DNA from: Amblyomma americanum
Taxonomy: Eukaryota; Arthropoda; Arachnida; Ixodida; Ixodidae
Reading direction: 5' to 3'
DNA: 64,000 nucleotides
NCBI RefSeq assembly: GCF_052857255.1
Contig: NC_135498.1
Coordinates: 160,193,124-160,257,123 of the forward strand
In this document: positions 11,190 to 22,413 of the stretch, piece after piece
Layout: every line of letters begins with the position of its first letter
Position numbering within the stretch: the stretch's first letter is position 1
Program-made: the position numbers and the translations under genes
The notes under the pieces: generated by a model
Seen by the model: the letters and a program-made list of their open reading frames with translations, nothing else
Told to the model about the DNA's origin: nothing
Databases searched by the model: none

Positions 11190-11883
11190 ATGGCTTTGAC
11201 AGTTCTTCTATTGCAAAACTACAATATGCCGGTTTCATCTGGGACCCGCATCAAGCACACCTTGCCGATAAACTGGAATCACTTGAAAGTAAAGCAGCTA
11301 GGCTTATCACAAGGAAATGCGCTCCCTACTCCAGCATCACAGATATTAAATCATCTCTAAACTTAAGCTCACTTAAAAAGCGAAGACATGTCATCGTGCT
11401 ATGTCACTTTCACAAGCTTTATCACAATCCTTCGCCGTTCACAGAATCTGATATCCAACCAGCACATCACATTTTCCCCCGATTAGACCACGGCTTTAAG
11501 GTGCAACCCAATATCGCTCACACCAAACTTATGCGTCATTCGCCATTGTTGCTTGCCATTTATCATTGGGATAAACTACTTGCAGAAATCGTTGCCGAAA
11601 ATAATTACGATGCATTTGTTAACACATTGAAGTGCTCACTACATGCAGGCTTAATAGGTTATTAGAACTGTATTCTTTAATACATTGTCTTGAGAATTTT
11701 GGTCCGCGTGTGTGCGTCTTCTCAAACACTTCTTTTATCCCATTATGTTCCTTGTTTATCGGAGAGCACGCCTGTTTATGCTTTTCTGATTTTATATTTC
11801 ACTGTTTTATGCAATACGGTCACTTTTTTGGTTTTTAATTTCAAGCCCCTATGTAATGCCTTTAGGGTATCTGAATAAAAGAA
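11190..11883 (+). mobile_element. CR1/L2-like LINE, 3' fragment
   Basis: Open frame directly after the 3' LTR: SSSIAKLQYAGFIWDPHQAH...LESKAARLIT, matching VRSKLEYANSVWDPF...VQNRAARFIV of the CR1 copy at 44640-44740. It ends with NYDAFVNTLKCSLHAGLIGY and TAA at 11663-11665. The 3' noncoding part ends GGTATCTGAATAAAAGA (about 11863-11882), like GGTATCAGAAATAAA of the 45-kb copy. The LINE sequence begins within a few codons of the LTR edge. Either the LINE was truncated there or the flank on the other side of the LTR element was lost. Confidence 0.75.
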
Positions 11884-12372
11884 TCACTCGGAGCCGTCGG
11901 CTGGCCGCTGCTGTTCATGCCCAGCTGCTTTCCTGCACATCAGCAACTAGAGCCATCTATTGGGCACCGGAAGAGAACACCGCGCAAATAAAGATATTTT
12001 AAAGATGAAATTTTAGGAAAACGTGAGCGTCTAGACACTCTGCGAGAACATTGTGATTATCGGGGCCGACACTTACTCCTCGCCTCAAAGTTTGTCCTAT
12101 AAAATCCTTCTTGGCCTGACATCTTTCCGAAGGCCATAAAAACCACTGGAGTGTACCGAATATTGGATGTTCCTCAGATGATTTTGAGTGTTGAGCGACA
12201 CGCGCCATGTAGTGGCAGGAGTGCGAACATAAACGGTTAGCCCTGACTTCCTGTGTTTGTCAGCCCGATATTCGCTGCGGCCATCGGTGATTCTAAACAG
12301 CGTATGCAACAAAGCAGTCGTTGTCGCCAAGTGTGGATGGTGCGTGTCGTGTACGTGAAATTCGAAGTAATT
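11884..12372. other. Unassigned interval
   Basis: No gene recognised. It contains an AGAGCCATCTATTGGGCACC stretch (about 11951), a phrase I associate with tick intergenic repeats. Confidence 0.35.
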
Positions 12373-15320
12373 TAAACACCTTTCATCATCATCATTATCA
12401 GCCTGACTACACCCACTGCAGGTCAAAGGACTCTCCCATGTCTCTCCAATTAACCCGGCCCTTTGCCACCTGCGCCCACCCTATGCCTGCGAACTTCTTA
12501 ATCTCATCCGCCCACCTAACCTTCTGCCGCCCCCTGCTACTCTTGCCTTCTCTTAGCATCCACTCCGTTACCCTTAAAGGCCAGCGGTTACCTTGCCTTC
12601 GCATTGCATGCCCTGCCCAAGCCGATTTCTTCGTTTTGATTTCGACTAGGATGTCATTAAACCGCGTTGGTTCCCTCAACCACTCTGCCCGCTTCCGGTC
12701 TCTTAACGTTACACCTGTCATAATTATTTTCATTGCTCGCTGCGTTGTCCTTAACCTAAGCTGAACCCTTTCCGTTGGGCACCACGTTTCTGCCCTGTAG
12801 GTGAGTACAGGCAAGATACAGGTGTTGTACACTTTTTTCTTTAGGGATAGTGGTAAACTGCTATTCATGATCTAAGAGAACCTGCCGTATGCGCTCCACC
12901 CCATTCTTATCCTTCTAGTTATTTCCCTCTCATGACCCGCATCAGCTGTCACTACCTGACCTAAGTAGACGTATTATTTTACCGCATTCAGCACCTCGCT
13001 TTTAATTGTGATCTGCAGTTCTCTTGCTTGGCTGTTAAACATTACTTTGGTTTTCTGCATGTTATTTTTAGACCCACCATTCAGCTCTGCCTATCTAAAT
13101 CTTTGATCATGCTTTGCAGTTCATCTCATGAGTGACTCAGGAAGGCATTGTCATCGGCGAATCGCAGATTATTTACGTATTCTCTATTAACTCTTATCCC
13201 CAATTTTCCCAATTCTGGCCTCGGAATACCGCCTGTAAACAGGCGGGGAAAAGCATTGGCGAGATCATGCCTCCTTGCCTGACGCTCTTCTTTATTGGAA
13301 TTTTATTGCTGACTCTGTGGAGAACTATGGTGGCTGTGCAGTTCCTACAGACATCTTCCAGTATTTACAAATAAGGCTCTTCTACACCCTGCATCCACAA
13401 TGCCTGCATGACTGCCGCGGTTTCCACTGAGTCAAATGCTTTCTCGTAATAAATAAAGGCTATATATATAGTAGTTGGTTATATTCTGCGCATTTTTCTA
13501 TCCTCTAATTGGTAGTGTGAATGTGAACTATTGTGTAATATCCTTCAGGAATGGCTGCCTGACAATTTGTTTGATTAAAGTCTAAGGTTGACCTGACTGC
13601 ATTAGTTATTACCTTAGTAAATACCTTGTAGGCAACGGACCGTAAGCTGATCGGTCTGTAATTTTTCAAGTCCTTGGCGTCTCCTTTCTTATGAGTTAAG
13701 ATAATGTTTGTGTTCTTCCAAGCTTCTTGTACTGTCGAGGTCATAAGGCATTGCGTATACAGGGTGGCTAGTTTTGCTAGCACAATTTTTCATCCGTCCT
13801 TCAATAGATCTGTTGTTACTTGATCCTCCGCAGCTGGTTTTCTCCTTTGCATTGCTCCTACGCTTTCGTTACTTCCTCTTTCTTTGCTGGTGGGATGACG
13901 CGTTGCTGTGTGCTACTGTCTCTCTCATTAACTCTCTGATTACATTGGCTACCATAGAGATTTGTGTAGAAGTATTCGGCTACTTTAACTATCTTATCCA
14001 TATTTCTAACGACGTTGCCCTCTTTGTCTCTTAACGCTTACAACTGGTTTTACCTATGCCTAGTTTCCTCGTCACCGCTTTAAGGCTGCCTCTGTTCTTT
14101 TAGAGCATGCTCGATTCTGTCCATATCAACTTCCGTATGTCGGCTACCCTTGCGCTTATTTATTAACTTTGATAGCTCTGCTAGTTCTATCCTGTCTGTA
14201 GGGTTAGACGCCATCATGCTTTCGCGTTTCTTAATCAGACCTTTCGCCTCTGAGATAGCCTGCAGGTATCCCGTCGAACCTTCTTACTGCCTACTTCTAC
14301 TGCGCAGTCGGTAATGATTGCTGTCAAGTTCATTGTAAGGATATTATGATCGTCTTCCTCAGTTAAAGCTGAATATCTGTCCTGCAGCGATATCCTGAAT
14401 TCCTCTATTTTTTCTCTTGCCGCCAACCCGTTAATGTACTTTCTATTCACCAGCTTCACCCCTTCCCTCTTCAAGTCTAAGCTAATTCAAGACCTTACGA
14501 TTCTGTAGTCGCTACAGCTCATTTTTCCGAGGACGTCAACATACTGAACTATGCCAGGTTGAGCGCACAGTATGAAGTAGATTTCGTTTTTATTCTCACC
14601 ATTGAAGCTTTTCCAGGTTAACTTCCTGATCTCTCGTGTGCTGAAGAAGGTATTCATGATCCGTAAATTATTTCGTACTATGTGCGAACTCTACTAATAA
14701 CCCTCCCCTGCTATTCCTAGAACCTATCCCATAGTCGCCTACCACCTGGTCGCCAGCCTGCTTCTTGTCCACCTTCACCCTGAAGTCGCACATCATTACA
14801 GTCTAGTATGATTTTGCTTTGTTCATTGCCGATTCCACGTCTTCACAGAAGCTTTCAGCAGTCTTGTCATAATTACAGGATGTAGGCATGTAGGAATGCA
14901 CCATCTTCTGCTTCTACCTCCTATTAGGCCTACTTACGATAGCTGTCCCCCTCTCGTTAATACTATAAAACTCCTCTAAGTTGACAGCTATATCCGGATT
15001 ATTGAGGAATCCCACGCCTAGTTCTCGTCTATCCGCTAATCCGCGATAGCACAGTATGTTCCCGTTCATTAGTATTGTATACGCCTGACTTGTCCTCTTA
15101 ACTTCACTAAGCCCTATGCCATCTCATTTAATGCTCGCTAGTTCCTCGAACAGCACTGGTAGGCTAGCCTCGCTAGACAAGGTTGTAGCGTTGAACGTTG
15201 CGAGGTTCAGATTCCAATGGCTGCCTGTCCGGAGCCAGAGATTCTTAGCACCCTCCGCTGCGTCACAGGTCTGACCGCCACCTTGGTCAGTTGCTCCGCA
15301 GCCGCTGGGGAATTAGGGCC
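12373..15320 (-). mobile_element. RTE-type LINE, nearly full length, degraded
   Basis: Minus-strand element running from its endonuclease end near 15320 to a (GAT)n-rich 3' tail at about 12380-12400. Endonuclease, RT and C-terminal parts follow in the correct order with no large gap, but interrupted by stops and frameshifts. Fragments of the same family occur at 5972-6125 and 57785-58303. The 5' boundary is approximate, because it abuts the start of an oppositely oriented LINE. Confidence 0.82.
12407..15262 (-). pseudogene. RTE ORF: endonuclease plus reverse transcriptase (broken)
   Basis: Read on the minus strand. AP-endonuclease-like N-terminus WNLNLATFNATTL (about 15215-15180), LSEVKRTSQAY, then GVGFLNNPDIAVNLEEFYSI-like sequence near 15020-14960. 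RT starts with NTNIILTHKKGDAKDLKNYR PISL (about 13715-13650). Motif A is YEKAFDSVE (about 13450-13420), motif B RQGGMISPMLF (about 13290-13255) and motif C FADD (13161-13150). The C-terminal block TERVQLRLRTTQRAMKII...RRQGNRWPLRVTEW spans 12868-12407. Several stops and frame changes separate these blocks, so no functional product is possible. The encoded activity would be target-primed reverse transcription in the nucleus. Confidence 0.82.
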
Positions 15321-15329
15321 GAGGGTTAA

Positions 15330-16653
15330 TTACAACACCTTTGCAACACGCCAACTAGAATGCGCCATTTACGAGGCAGCCAAGGTGTGGCATTAGGCCG
15401 CGGTAACTGAAGACACCATTCGTGTGAACTCTGTCAATAACACGCTCACTATGGGCAACCCGGCACACCAGCTAGCTGCAGCGTATGGCGGTGTCAGAAC
15501 TTTACAGCTGGAAGGTCAGAATTATGACGTGGCGACGTATGTAACGGCGTCAGAAGACTCGGTCCGAGGCGTAATTTGCCACTCATGACACGGAATCTCC
15601 CTGGAGGACGTCCGACAAGGCTTCATGAACCGCCACCCGGGTGTCGTCATTGTCGACGCTCGTCAAATTGGTCGCTCTAAAACCACCTAGATCACATTCC
15701 AGGGGAAGAAAATTGCGAGCCAGATTAACTACATCGGATCCGCCTTTCATATTCACACTTACCTTTAAACAACTGTAATTCTGCTACAATTGTACAAGCG
15801 TCTAACCTCGAGCCGACGTATGCTACCGGCCCAAGGCTAACTTTGCCACCGAGGCGTCAAGGACCATTATGCATCTCCTGATGGAGAACCACTCTCATGC
15901 ACACCCGATGGCATGGTGTGCCACGGGGCACACCACACCGGGAGCCGCAACTGCAAACACCGCCTCGTGGTCCGGAAAAAAACAACCACCTGAGCCTAAC
16001 GAGGGTGCGAAGTCGCGCCACGTGGAGCATCAGCGGAGATCCAAGAAGCGATCTTCGAGCAGGGCGAGGGACCAAGAAAGGAACAAGGCCAGAGACCGAT
16101 CTAGCTCCTTCCAGCCGGTGACAATGGTTGCCGATGCAAAGAAGAGCCCAAGCTCAAGCAGAGGCAGCAGCAGTAGCAGACCGAAGAAATGGTGAGCTGG
16201 CCATATCCGACCTCCCAAAAGATGAACGCTCGGGAGGTGGAACTCAAAGAACGATTCCAAAAGCAACTAAATCTGCGTGACGAGGGAAACGCGAGGCTGA
16301 AGAGATTGCGGAGCTGTGATCTTGTAATGACATCCAGAGAGCAAACATCACTGCTCACAACAAACCAACCAACAAATCACAACCAAAAGCTGTGCAAACC
16401 ACTGAGAACATACGCGCCCGCGTGCGAGGCTATGGAAACGGAGAAATGCAACCTAGCTAAAACGACCCCTCCCCCCGCGGAGAATACTCAAAACAGACAA
16501 GCTACCGAAGCCTCTGAAGGCGATGTACCGCAGCCAGCTAAGGCCACAGGATCCCTTAGGGCTGACCTTAACGCACTCACTAAAGGGTTGGATAACATAG
16601 GGATTAAGGTAGGCAACCTAGAGGTTAGAGTACGAAACTTTTTGTTTAAATGA
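15330..16653 (+). pseudogene. LINE ORF1 (gag-like, broken)
   Basis: The frame from about 15335 reads QLECAIYEAAKVWH, stop, EDTIRVNSVNNTLTMGNPAHQLAAAY and SVRGVICHS, stop, followed by ISLEDVRQGFMNRHPGVVIVDARQIG and a further stop. This matches the pattern I remember for ORF1 proteins of tick LINEs (RGVI block, then the ARxIG block). A knuckle remnant SCTPDGMVCHGAHHTGSRNC lies near 15890-15950. A Ser/Lys/Arg-rich linker and an open C-terminal stretch (16189-16653, KERFQKQLNLRDEGNARLK) follow. Probable role: RNA binding in the retrotransposition particle. At least three in-frame stops plus frame changes. Confidence 0.6.
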
Positions 16654-16666
16654 GATGCCTTCTATA

Positions 16667-16953
16667 CTGAAAGTTCCCATCAGGCGAGTCGCATAATACC
16701 CAATATTTCTATATGGATTATATGGAGTCAGAATGGAGCGTGTGCAGCCTGTGTGGACATTATGGAGAGCTCGTATGGAATCTTACGGACGCCATGGGAC
16801 GCCATGCACATTTTATGGAAACTATATGGAGATTTTCATGGAAATTTTATGGACTCCATACAAATAACGTATGGATGTTCATAGATTTTTCCACATCTTA
16901 TGGAGTCCATATTCCCATAATTCCGTACAAGCGACTAATACGGAACGTTTCAG
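16667..16953. mobile_element. MITE built from TATGGA palindromic motifs, TA target duplication
   Basis: 287 bp. The left end CTGAAAGTTCC (16667-16677) and right end GGAACGTTTCAG (16942-16953) are inverted repeats apart from one extra base, and TA flanks both sides (16665-16666 and 16954-16955). Similarity of the ends extends inward (GAGTCGC on the left, GCGACTAAT on the right). The interior is mostly degenerate TATGGA/TCCATA units, including TATGGACTCCATA (16850-16862) and TATGGAGTCCATA (16899-16911), so the element is full of self-complementary segments. TA duplication suggests Tc1/mariner-type mobilisation. It lies between ORF1 and ORF2 of the host LINE. Compare 61911-62232. Confidence 0.65.
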
Positions 16954-17569
16954 TAGGGTTAGCAGTGGAATTTAGAACGTTTCAAACACAAGTATTGCCA
17001 TGTTCCAAAAAGTGATGGAGAAGCTGATTTCATTGGAGAACGGCTTACCATCACTACAGTAAAAAGTGGATAAACAATATGGCCCCCTCGCAACAAATTG
17101 AAGTATGGCATTTGAACTGCAGATGATTCCGACGCAAACAGGAGAATCTACAATTTCACATTCAAGAACATAAACGTCCACCGGACATTACTGCAATACA
17201 AGAAGCTAGTGGCACGGTCAAATTACCGGACTCTAGGGAATCTCTACCGCCAGGGTACGATGCCCGCACATTCAAGGCCTTGTCCACCGCAGTATTAATA
17301 CAACGCATTATAACGGCAATACAACCCAAGATAGAAAGTTCAACGGAATATTACGTCCTACTTGAGATTGTCCCCAAGAAACGAGGAGATAAAAATTTTT
17401 CTTCTTAATCTATACAGCGCACCCAAAAATAAGGACACCGGTATACAGGAGTTACTTATCAAGAATTTAGAAACTAGCGGCTTAAGCTCAGCTCTTAATA
17501 GTAGCGGACTTTCACGCATGACATGCGGAATAGGGTACACTAGAGCTAGCCCCAAAGGCAACTGAGTGT

Positions 17570-17664
17570 CTAGATGATGTCAGGACGGCGCGAAAACAAC
17601 AAGGACAAAAGAGGCACACGAACACAACAGGACAGGTGCCAGGCGCCGTCCTGACATCATATAG
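17570..17664. repeat. 95-bp hairpin insertion
   Basis: ATGATGTCAGGACGGCG (17574-17590) and CGCCGTCCTGACATCAT (17644-17660) are a perfect 17-bp inverted pair, extending to 20 of 21 bp with the outer CTAG/ATAG. The 53-bp loop is A/C-rich (ACAACAAGGACAAAAGAGG). It lies inside the LINE ORF2, after the endonuclease block. No clear target duplication. Confidence 0.65.
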
Positions 17665-19067
17665 AAGCTATGCACCAACTAGCCCAAACCAAAGTACTTC
17701 TTGAGCAACAGAGTGTGGCTAGCAGTACAAATACTTGAGCCTAATTGTCCCGAACAACCCCCAAGACAGCACGAGAATAGGAAACAGCGTATGTACCGAC
17801 ACCTCGCCATACCTCACCCTGGTCAGGAACTTACGAAATGGAAAATGCACTAACACAAGACACACGCTAGGTAGCAACCATTACATTCTGTCTACGACTT
17901 TTGGTGACACAACAGAGCCTAAATCAGTCTTGAACAAAGTAAAAATAACAGACTTTGACAAGTTCAGACTTAAGAAAAAACACAGACACAGCAATTTAAA
18001 ACCTCGAGGACTGGGTGGAGCCGCTAAAAAGAGATATTACAGCTACCACCACTGAAATGGCCATGGAAGAAGAGGGACAAGTTACTGACTCTAGGCTGTT
18101 GCACACGTGGGAAGCACATTTCAGATTGCAAAACCGCTGGACGAGTAATAAACGCAACAAAACTTTTAAAAAGAGCTTAGTGCAGCTGCAGAGGTAAATT
18201 GAAACTTATACTCCAGAGCTTCGACAAAAACAATAGTGTCAGATTTGTGACCGTTTGAATGATCAGCATTGGTGCAAGAAGACTTGGCATCTGCTAAGAC
18301 ACCTTTCTGACTCCACACAAACCAAATCAACTCAACGGAGTCAATTGATGAGATTTTTTTTCATGAGTATCAAGGCACCACCGAGGAGGTCTTAACGCTG
18401 CTATGAGATCGATTCTTAAACGCAACCCCAGAAGGACCGCTGCCAGGCTGTCGCGGGACGCCAAACGAGGTACTAGACGCTGAAATTATGGAAGCGGAGG
18501 TGCGGTTTGCCATGAGGGAACTACGCTGCGCATCCGCAGCCAGGCCTGAGGTGTTACTAACAAAGCTCTTAAACACTTCGACGCAGAATCAGTGAGAGCT
18601 CTCACTCACTTCGTGAACAATTACTGGAGAGCAGGAACCATTCCCCAAGAATGGAAACGCGCTAGGATTACATTTCATCCAAAGCCAGGCAAGAATTTGT
18701 GTATAGGGTATCTACGCCAAGTTTCTTTGACATCCTTGCTTAGCAAAATTATTGGAGCATGTTGTTTTCAACCGCATACAAGAATACGCCGATGACATTA
18801 ATTCACTTCCAAACTCCGTTAGGGTTGAGGGCTAATTTTTGCACCCAAGATGTTATGCCGCGACTCAAGGCCGACATAATAGACGCTGAACGTTGCAAAG
18901 GAACTAAAGTCATATTAGGCTTGAACAAGGATTTCAATTACGTCACACACGATGCTATCTAAGGATTCTCTCGGATATTAGCCAAGGAGAAAGAGCTTCC
19001 AATTACATTTATTTAGTCGTTTTTGAGTAGCAGAACGGCAGAGCTCGCAGTGGGAGAGATGAAATGA

Positions 19068-19351
19068 GGGGCGGCTTTAACGAAGCAATTAAGACAGCCT
19101 TATTCCCAGTCTAAAACATATCTCGGTTCTGAGAAAACGAAAGGAGCTTAGCTGGTTCGCTTTGTCGGTGGACACCTGAAGCGCGCCACGAACGCCGAAT
19201 TAAAGCTTCGGAACTCAAGCGTTTAGTCGGCACTCGTGGAGTCCACCGACAGATCAGCCATGTGCCTTTCCTTTTCCCAGAACCGTGAGAGACAACGAAT
19301 AAGAATAGACTACGAATAAGACTGTCGTATTGGCTTCGTGCAACCTGCCCC
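19068..19351. repeat. 284-bp foldback element in LINE RT domain
   Basis: Left arm 19068-19173 aligns with the reverse complement of right arm 19241-19351. Matched blocks, left then right-reversed: GGGGCGGCTTTAACGAAGC / GGGGCAGGTTGCACGAAGC; AGACAGCCTTATTCCCAGTCT / CGACAGTCTTATTCGTAGTCT; CGGTTCTGAGAAAACGAAAGG / CGGTTCTGGGAAAAGGAAAGG; TGTCGGTGGAC / TGTCGGTGGAC (perfect, 19163-19173 and 19241-19251). The loop is 67 bp. It splits the LINE between RTAELAVGEM and GTSQGSVL, adjacent segments of RT, which supports insertion. Confidence 0.65.
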
Positions 19352-21376
19352 ACATCCTGTATCAGTAGGAGGTAAAGGAACGTCTCAGGGTTCAGTCCTG
19401 CCGTCCTTCCTTTCTGACCTCTCACTAATTGAAATTCCACTTAAATTAACGGCTCTCCCGAGGCTGCAGCACACATTCTATGGTGATGATATCACTTCAT
19501 GGACTACATTGGCAACGATGGTCAGATAGAGGATACACTGCAATAAGGTGTAGAAATAATAGAAGACCTGGCGGGTAACGCACGGCTAAGTTGCTCGTCC
19601 GGCGAATTAGTCCGAATTATTCATAATTAGAGACACATGAAGAGCCCGTCGTGCCAAAGATTATAAACATCTGTCTCCTCTTAACATTTGGGTGGGAGGG
19701 CTCTCTGTAAAGGAAGTTCGACCTCTGACGATCCTGGGACTCTTCCTTCAGACAAGAACAAGGAGACATTAGAAAGACTCAATGCAACCGTCACCATGAT
19801 AGTAAGATTAATCAGAAGAACTACCAACAAAAGGACGGGAGTGAGGAAGAAAGAACTCGGAAGAATTGTACAAGCATTTGTAGTAATCAGGCTTTATATG
19901 CACTGTCATGCCTAAAATTAGACATATCTGAAAAAAGCCAAAGTACAGGCTGAATTCGACACGCGTACAATGTTAAATTAGGGCTATCGAACTGTACTTC
20001 CAACAACAGACTCCTGGGCCTAGAAGTACAACACTGAACGCCGTTGACGAGCTTAAGGAAGCACACTTAACAATGCAACGAGGCCAGCTTTCCCGCACCA
20101 AAGCAGGAAGGGCCATACTTGATCCCCTAGGACTAGGCATCGAGCTGCCACCTGTAGATACCAAGAAGCAAATACTTAACGAATCGCTCAGGCAATACTA
20201 GTCATGCGACATCCTAGGAAGATGCATCCTGCTCACCATGATCGGAGATGGAAAGTTAGGGCGAAAGCTCTATACAAAATGTACAGCCAAAATGAACAAG
20301 CGGTATATGTGGATGTCGTAGAATACCAACAGAAAAAAGTGTTCGCACTAGCGGCGGTAATCACGCAAGGCAGGCTTTTAGTCTACGGCACCACTAAAAC
20401 GAGATCCTCAGAAACGGCAGAGAGGCGGCTATTTCCCTTGCCATCATTAACACCAATGCTGACACTATACTAAGCGACTGTAAATTTGCCATACGCAATT
20501 ATCCGAGGGCCAGAATTTCTCAGGCAGCAATGAACATAATGGGCAAAAAAAACACAGAATTATTGAGTTGATGTGGGTGCCGGCAAAATCGGGGAATCCT
20601 GGTAACGAATCGACACACATCACAGCTTCAGTATTCGTCAGCCGAGCAGGGAACGCAGTAGTTACTGAGAGTTTCTCAAAGGACGGCCTAGCATCATATC
20701 ACGATATTAATAGCTGTTTTGAACGAGAAAAGAGGATATTCCCTCTTCCGGACAAAACCGTACCTAAGGAGCAGGAGTCTATCTGGAGGCGACTTCTTAC
20801 TCGATCCTTCATCACTCCCTAATTACTATCAAAATTCTATCCCTGTGATTACGACCCGGAATCTGCACCATGTGGCGAAATAGCCACCTACGACCACGTA
20901 TTGTGCAGCTGTGAAGAGGAGCCGCCGAAGGAATCTCTAATAGAAGTTCCTACTCTGGAGCAATGGGAGGCAGTGTTGGTCAGCTAAGACCTGGGAGTTC
21001 AAACCCGGGCCATTGAATGGGCTACCCCGGTCACTGTCAACCGTGGGCTGATAGCCACCTAGCAAGGATTATCCGGATCATCGCCCGCACCCATGACGAG
21101 AATCCGCGCGGATCACCCAATCCCAGTGTAAGAACACGTGTCTGTCTAGCGCTCCTAGAGCGGACCCACGCGATAGTCGCCTCCGTGGTGGCGGTGCGGT
21201 CACTTTAATATGTTATGCGCGTCATCTGCAACTCCCTGCATGAGGAGCGTCAGCAGACGACGGCTCGCGTGCGTTCAAAGCGTATTTAAAGCACGCAAAC
21301 ATAGTTTTCGCTTTATTCTTTTTTGGATTACTGAAACTAGACGGTTTAGGAGCATTTATAACCGCAGCCTAAACCG

Positions 21377-21480
21377 GACCCCTTAAAGAACCGCAGGTGG
21401 TCGAAATTATTCGATGCTCTCCACTGCAGTGTCCTTATAGCCTGAGTCGCCTTGGGACTCCCATAAAACGAAGATAAAGC
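21377..21480 (+). mobile_element. Ruka-like SINE, 3' body fragment
   Basis: CCCCTTAAAGAACCGCAGGTGGTCGAAATTA followed by TAGCCTGAGTCGCCTTGGGAC matches the body of the SINEs at 24198-24415 and 27552-27795. The tRNA-like head is missing. Confidence 0.65.
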
Positions 21481-21539
21481 CAAACCAGCTTTATCGAGTC
21501 AAACCACGAGGGTGCAGGAGCACGCCGTGTTTCTGCGAT

Positions 21540-22413
21540 TTCGCAGCATGGAACCGCAGAATGAAGGACTCTCAGTTTCGGCCGAGATTTATAGGCCGTA
21601 ATCACGAGACGTCATTGGCCCCATTTTGTTGTCCAGCGCATAGCTTCAATAATGCATTCCGAAACAGGAGGCGATTATTCGACTAGACACGTGCGCAGCC
21701 TTTAGCTGCGTTCCGCCGATAAGAAAATGGCGGCCACTATGACGTCAATGAATATTCCGTATACACACAATCTCAGCCCTAATAATCCTGCCCTAGTGCA
21801 CGAAAACTTTGCAACAAGTCATTGAAATCCAACGCGCGGCTGGAAGCAGCTGTGCCCAGCGCAGTCGATGCGAAGCGCGGGCCAGCGTCAGCAATTTGAA
21901 ACTCACCACGTATCTAAGAGCCGCAAATTGGCGCCGCGGCGGTCAAAAGAAAACCAAGAAAACTAAGGTAGTACTGTCTACGCCCCATAGGTGGCGATCG
22001 CTCATCTTTACGATTTTGACAGCCGTACTTTACGCATATGGTGCGGACGCTTATTTCGGTGCTCTCCGGATCACGCGTGGTGACCAGGACTGGACGGACG
22101 GACGACTGCGAGACTGCAGTTACTACGTCAAATAGATGAGTTATTTCCTTTAATATTTGAGAGCTTAGATTTAGGCTAGTTAGGTGATCCTCTTACGTAA
22201 GAAAAGCCAGTGACCTAACAGCCGGGTCTTTTCTCACCGGCAGCTATAGATTCGCAGCGCTCATTTGAGAGTTAGCTAGTTCAGACATGCAGTTATTCCT
22301 TTTCTAGGTGATCGTCTTTTGCGGTAAAATTATATTTAAGCACGTGCTTGCGGGTGTTTTTTTAGCCTGTATATATTCTAACATTTTGTGGTAGTAATAA
22401 TCGAGTGCTGCTG
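21540..22413 (+). promoter_or_regulatory. Possible 5' UTR/promoter of the SGNH-type LINE
   Basis: GC-rich DNA directly upstream of the LINE ORF1. It contains a TGACGTCA palindrome (CRE/ATF-type, about 21741) and AAAATGGCGGCC (YY1-like, about 21725), features seen in internal promoters of some LINEs. A 108-codon open frame (21809-22135) has no recognised domain and is probably noncoding. Assignment to the LINE is an inference from position only. Confidence 0.3.

Larger units (their letters stand above)
17079..21062 (+). pseudogene. LINE ORF2: endonuclease, RT, RNase H (broken)
   Basis: Likely start ATG 17079 (MAPSQQIEVWHLNCR, the WNCRG-type start of LINE endonucleases), with a TGA after NCR. 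ITAIQEASG (about 17190) supplies the endonuclease glutamate block. The RT block WKRARITFHPKPGK...RQVSLTSLLSKI spans about 18650-18755. GTSQGSVLPSFL (about 19378) is motif B and FYGDDITSW (about 19480) motif C. RNase H residues lie in YVDVVEY (about 20306), SETAER (about 20408) and ILSDCKFAIRNY (about 20468). The C-terminus LEQWEAVLVS*DLGVQTRAIEWA is at 20955-21025. Many stops and frameshifts are present. Confidence 0.75.
15321..21330 (+). mobile_element. I/R1-type LINE with RNase H, old and degraded
   Basis: A two-ORF LINE: ORF1 with a knuckle remnant, ORF2 with endonuclease, RT and RNase H, all in order on the plus strand. It is interrupted by three smaller insertions (16667-16953, 17570-17664, 19068-19351) and by many point lesions. 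Its 5' end lies back to back with the RTE 5' end near 15320. The 3' end is approximate, in noncoding sequence before the SINE fragment at 21377. Confidence 0.78.
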
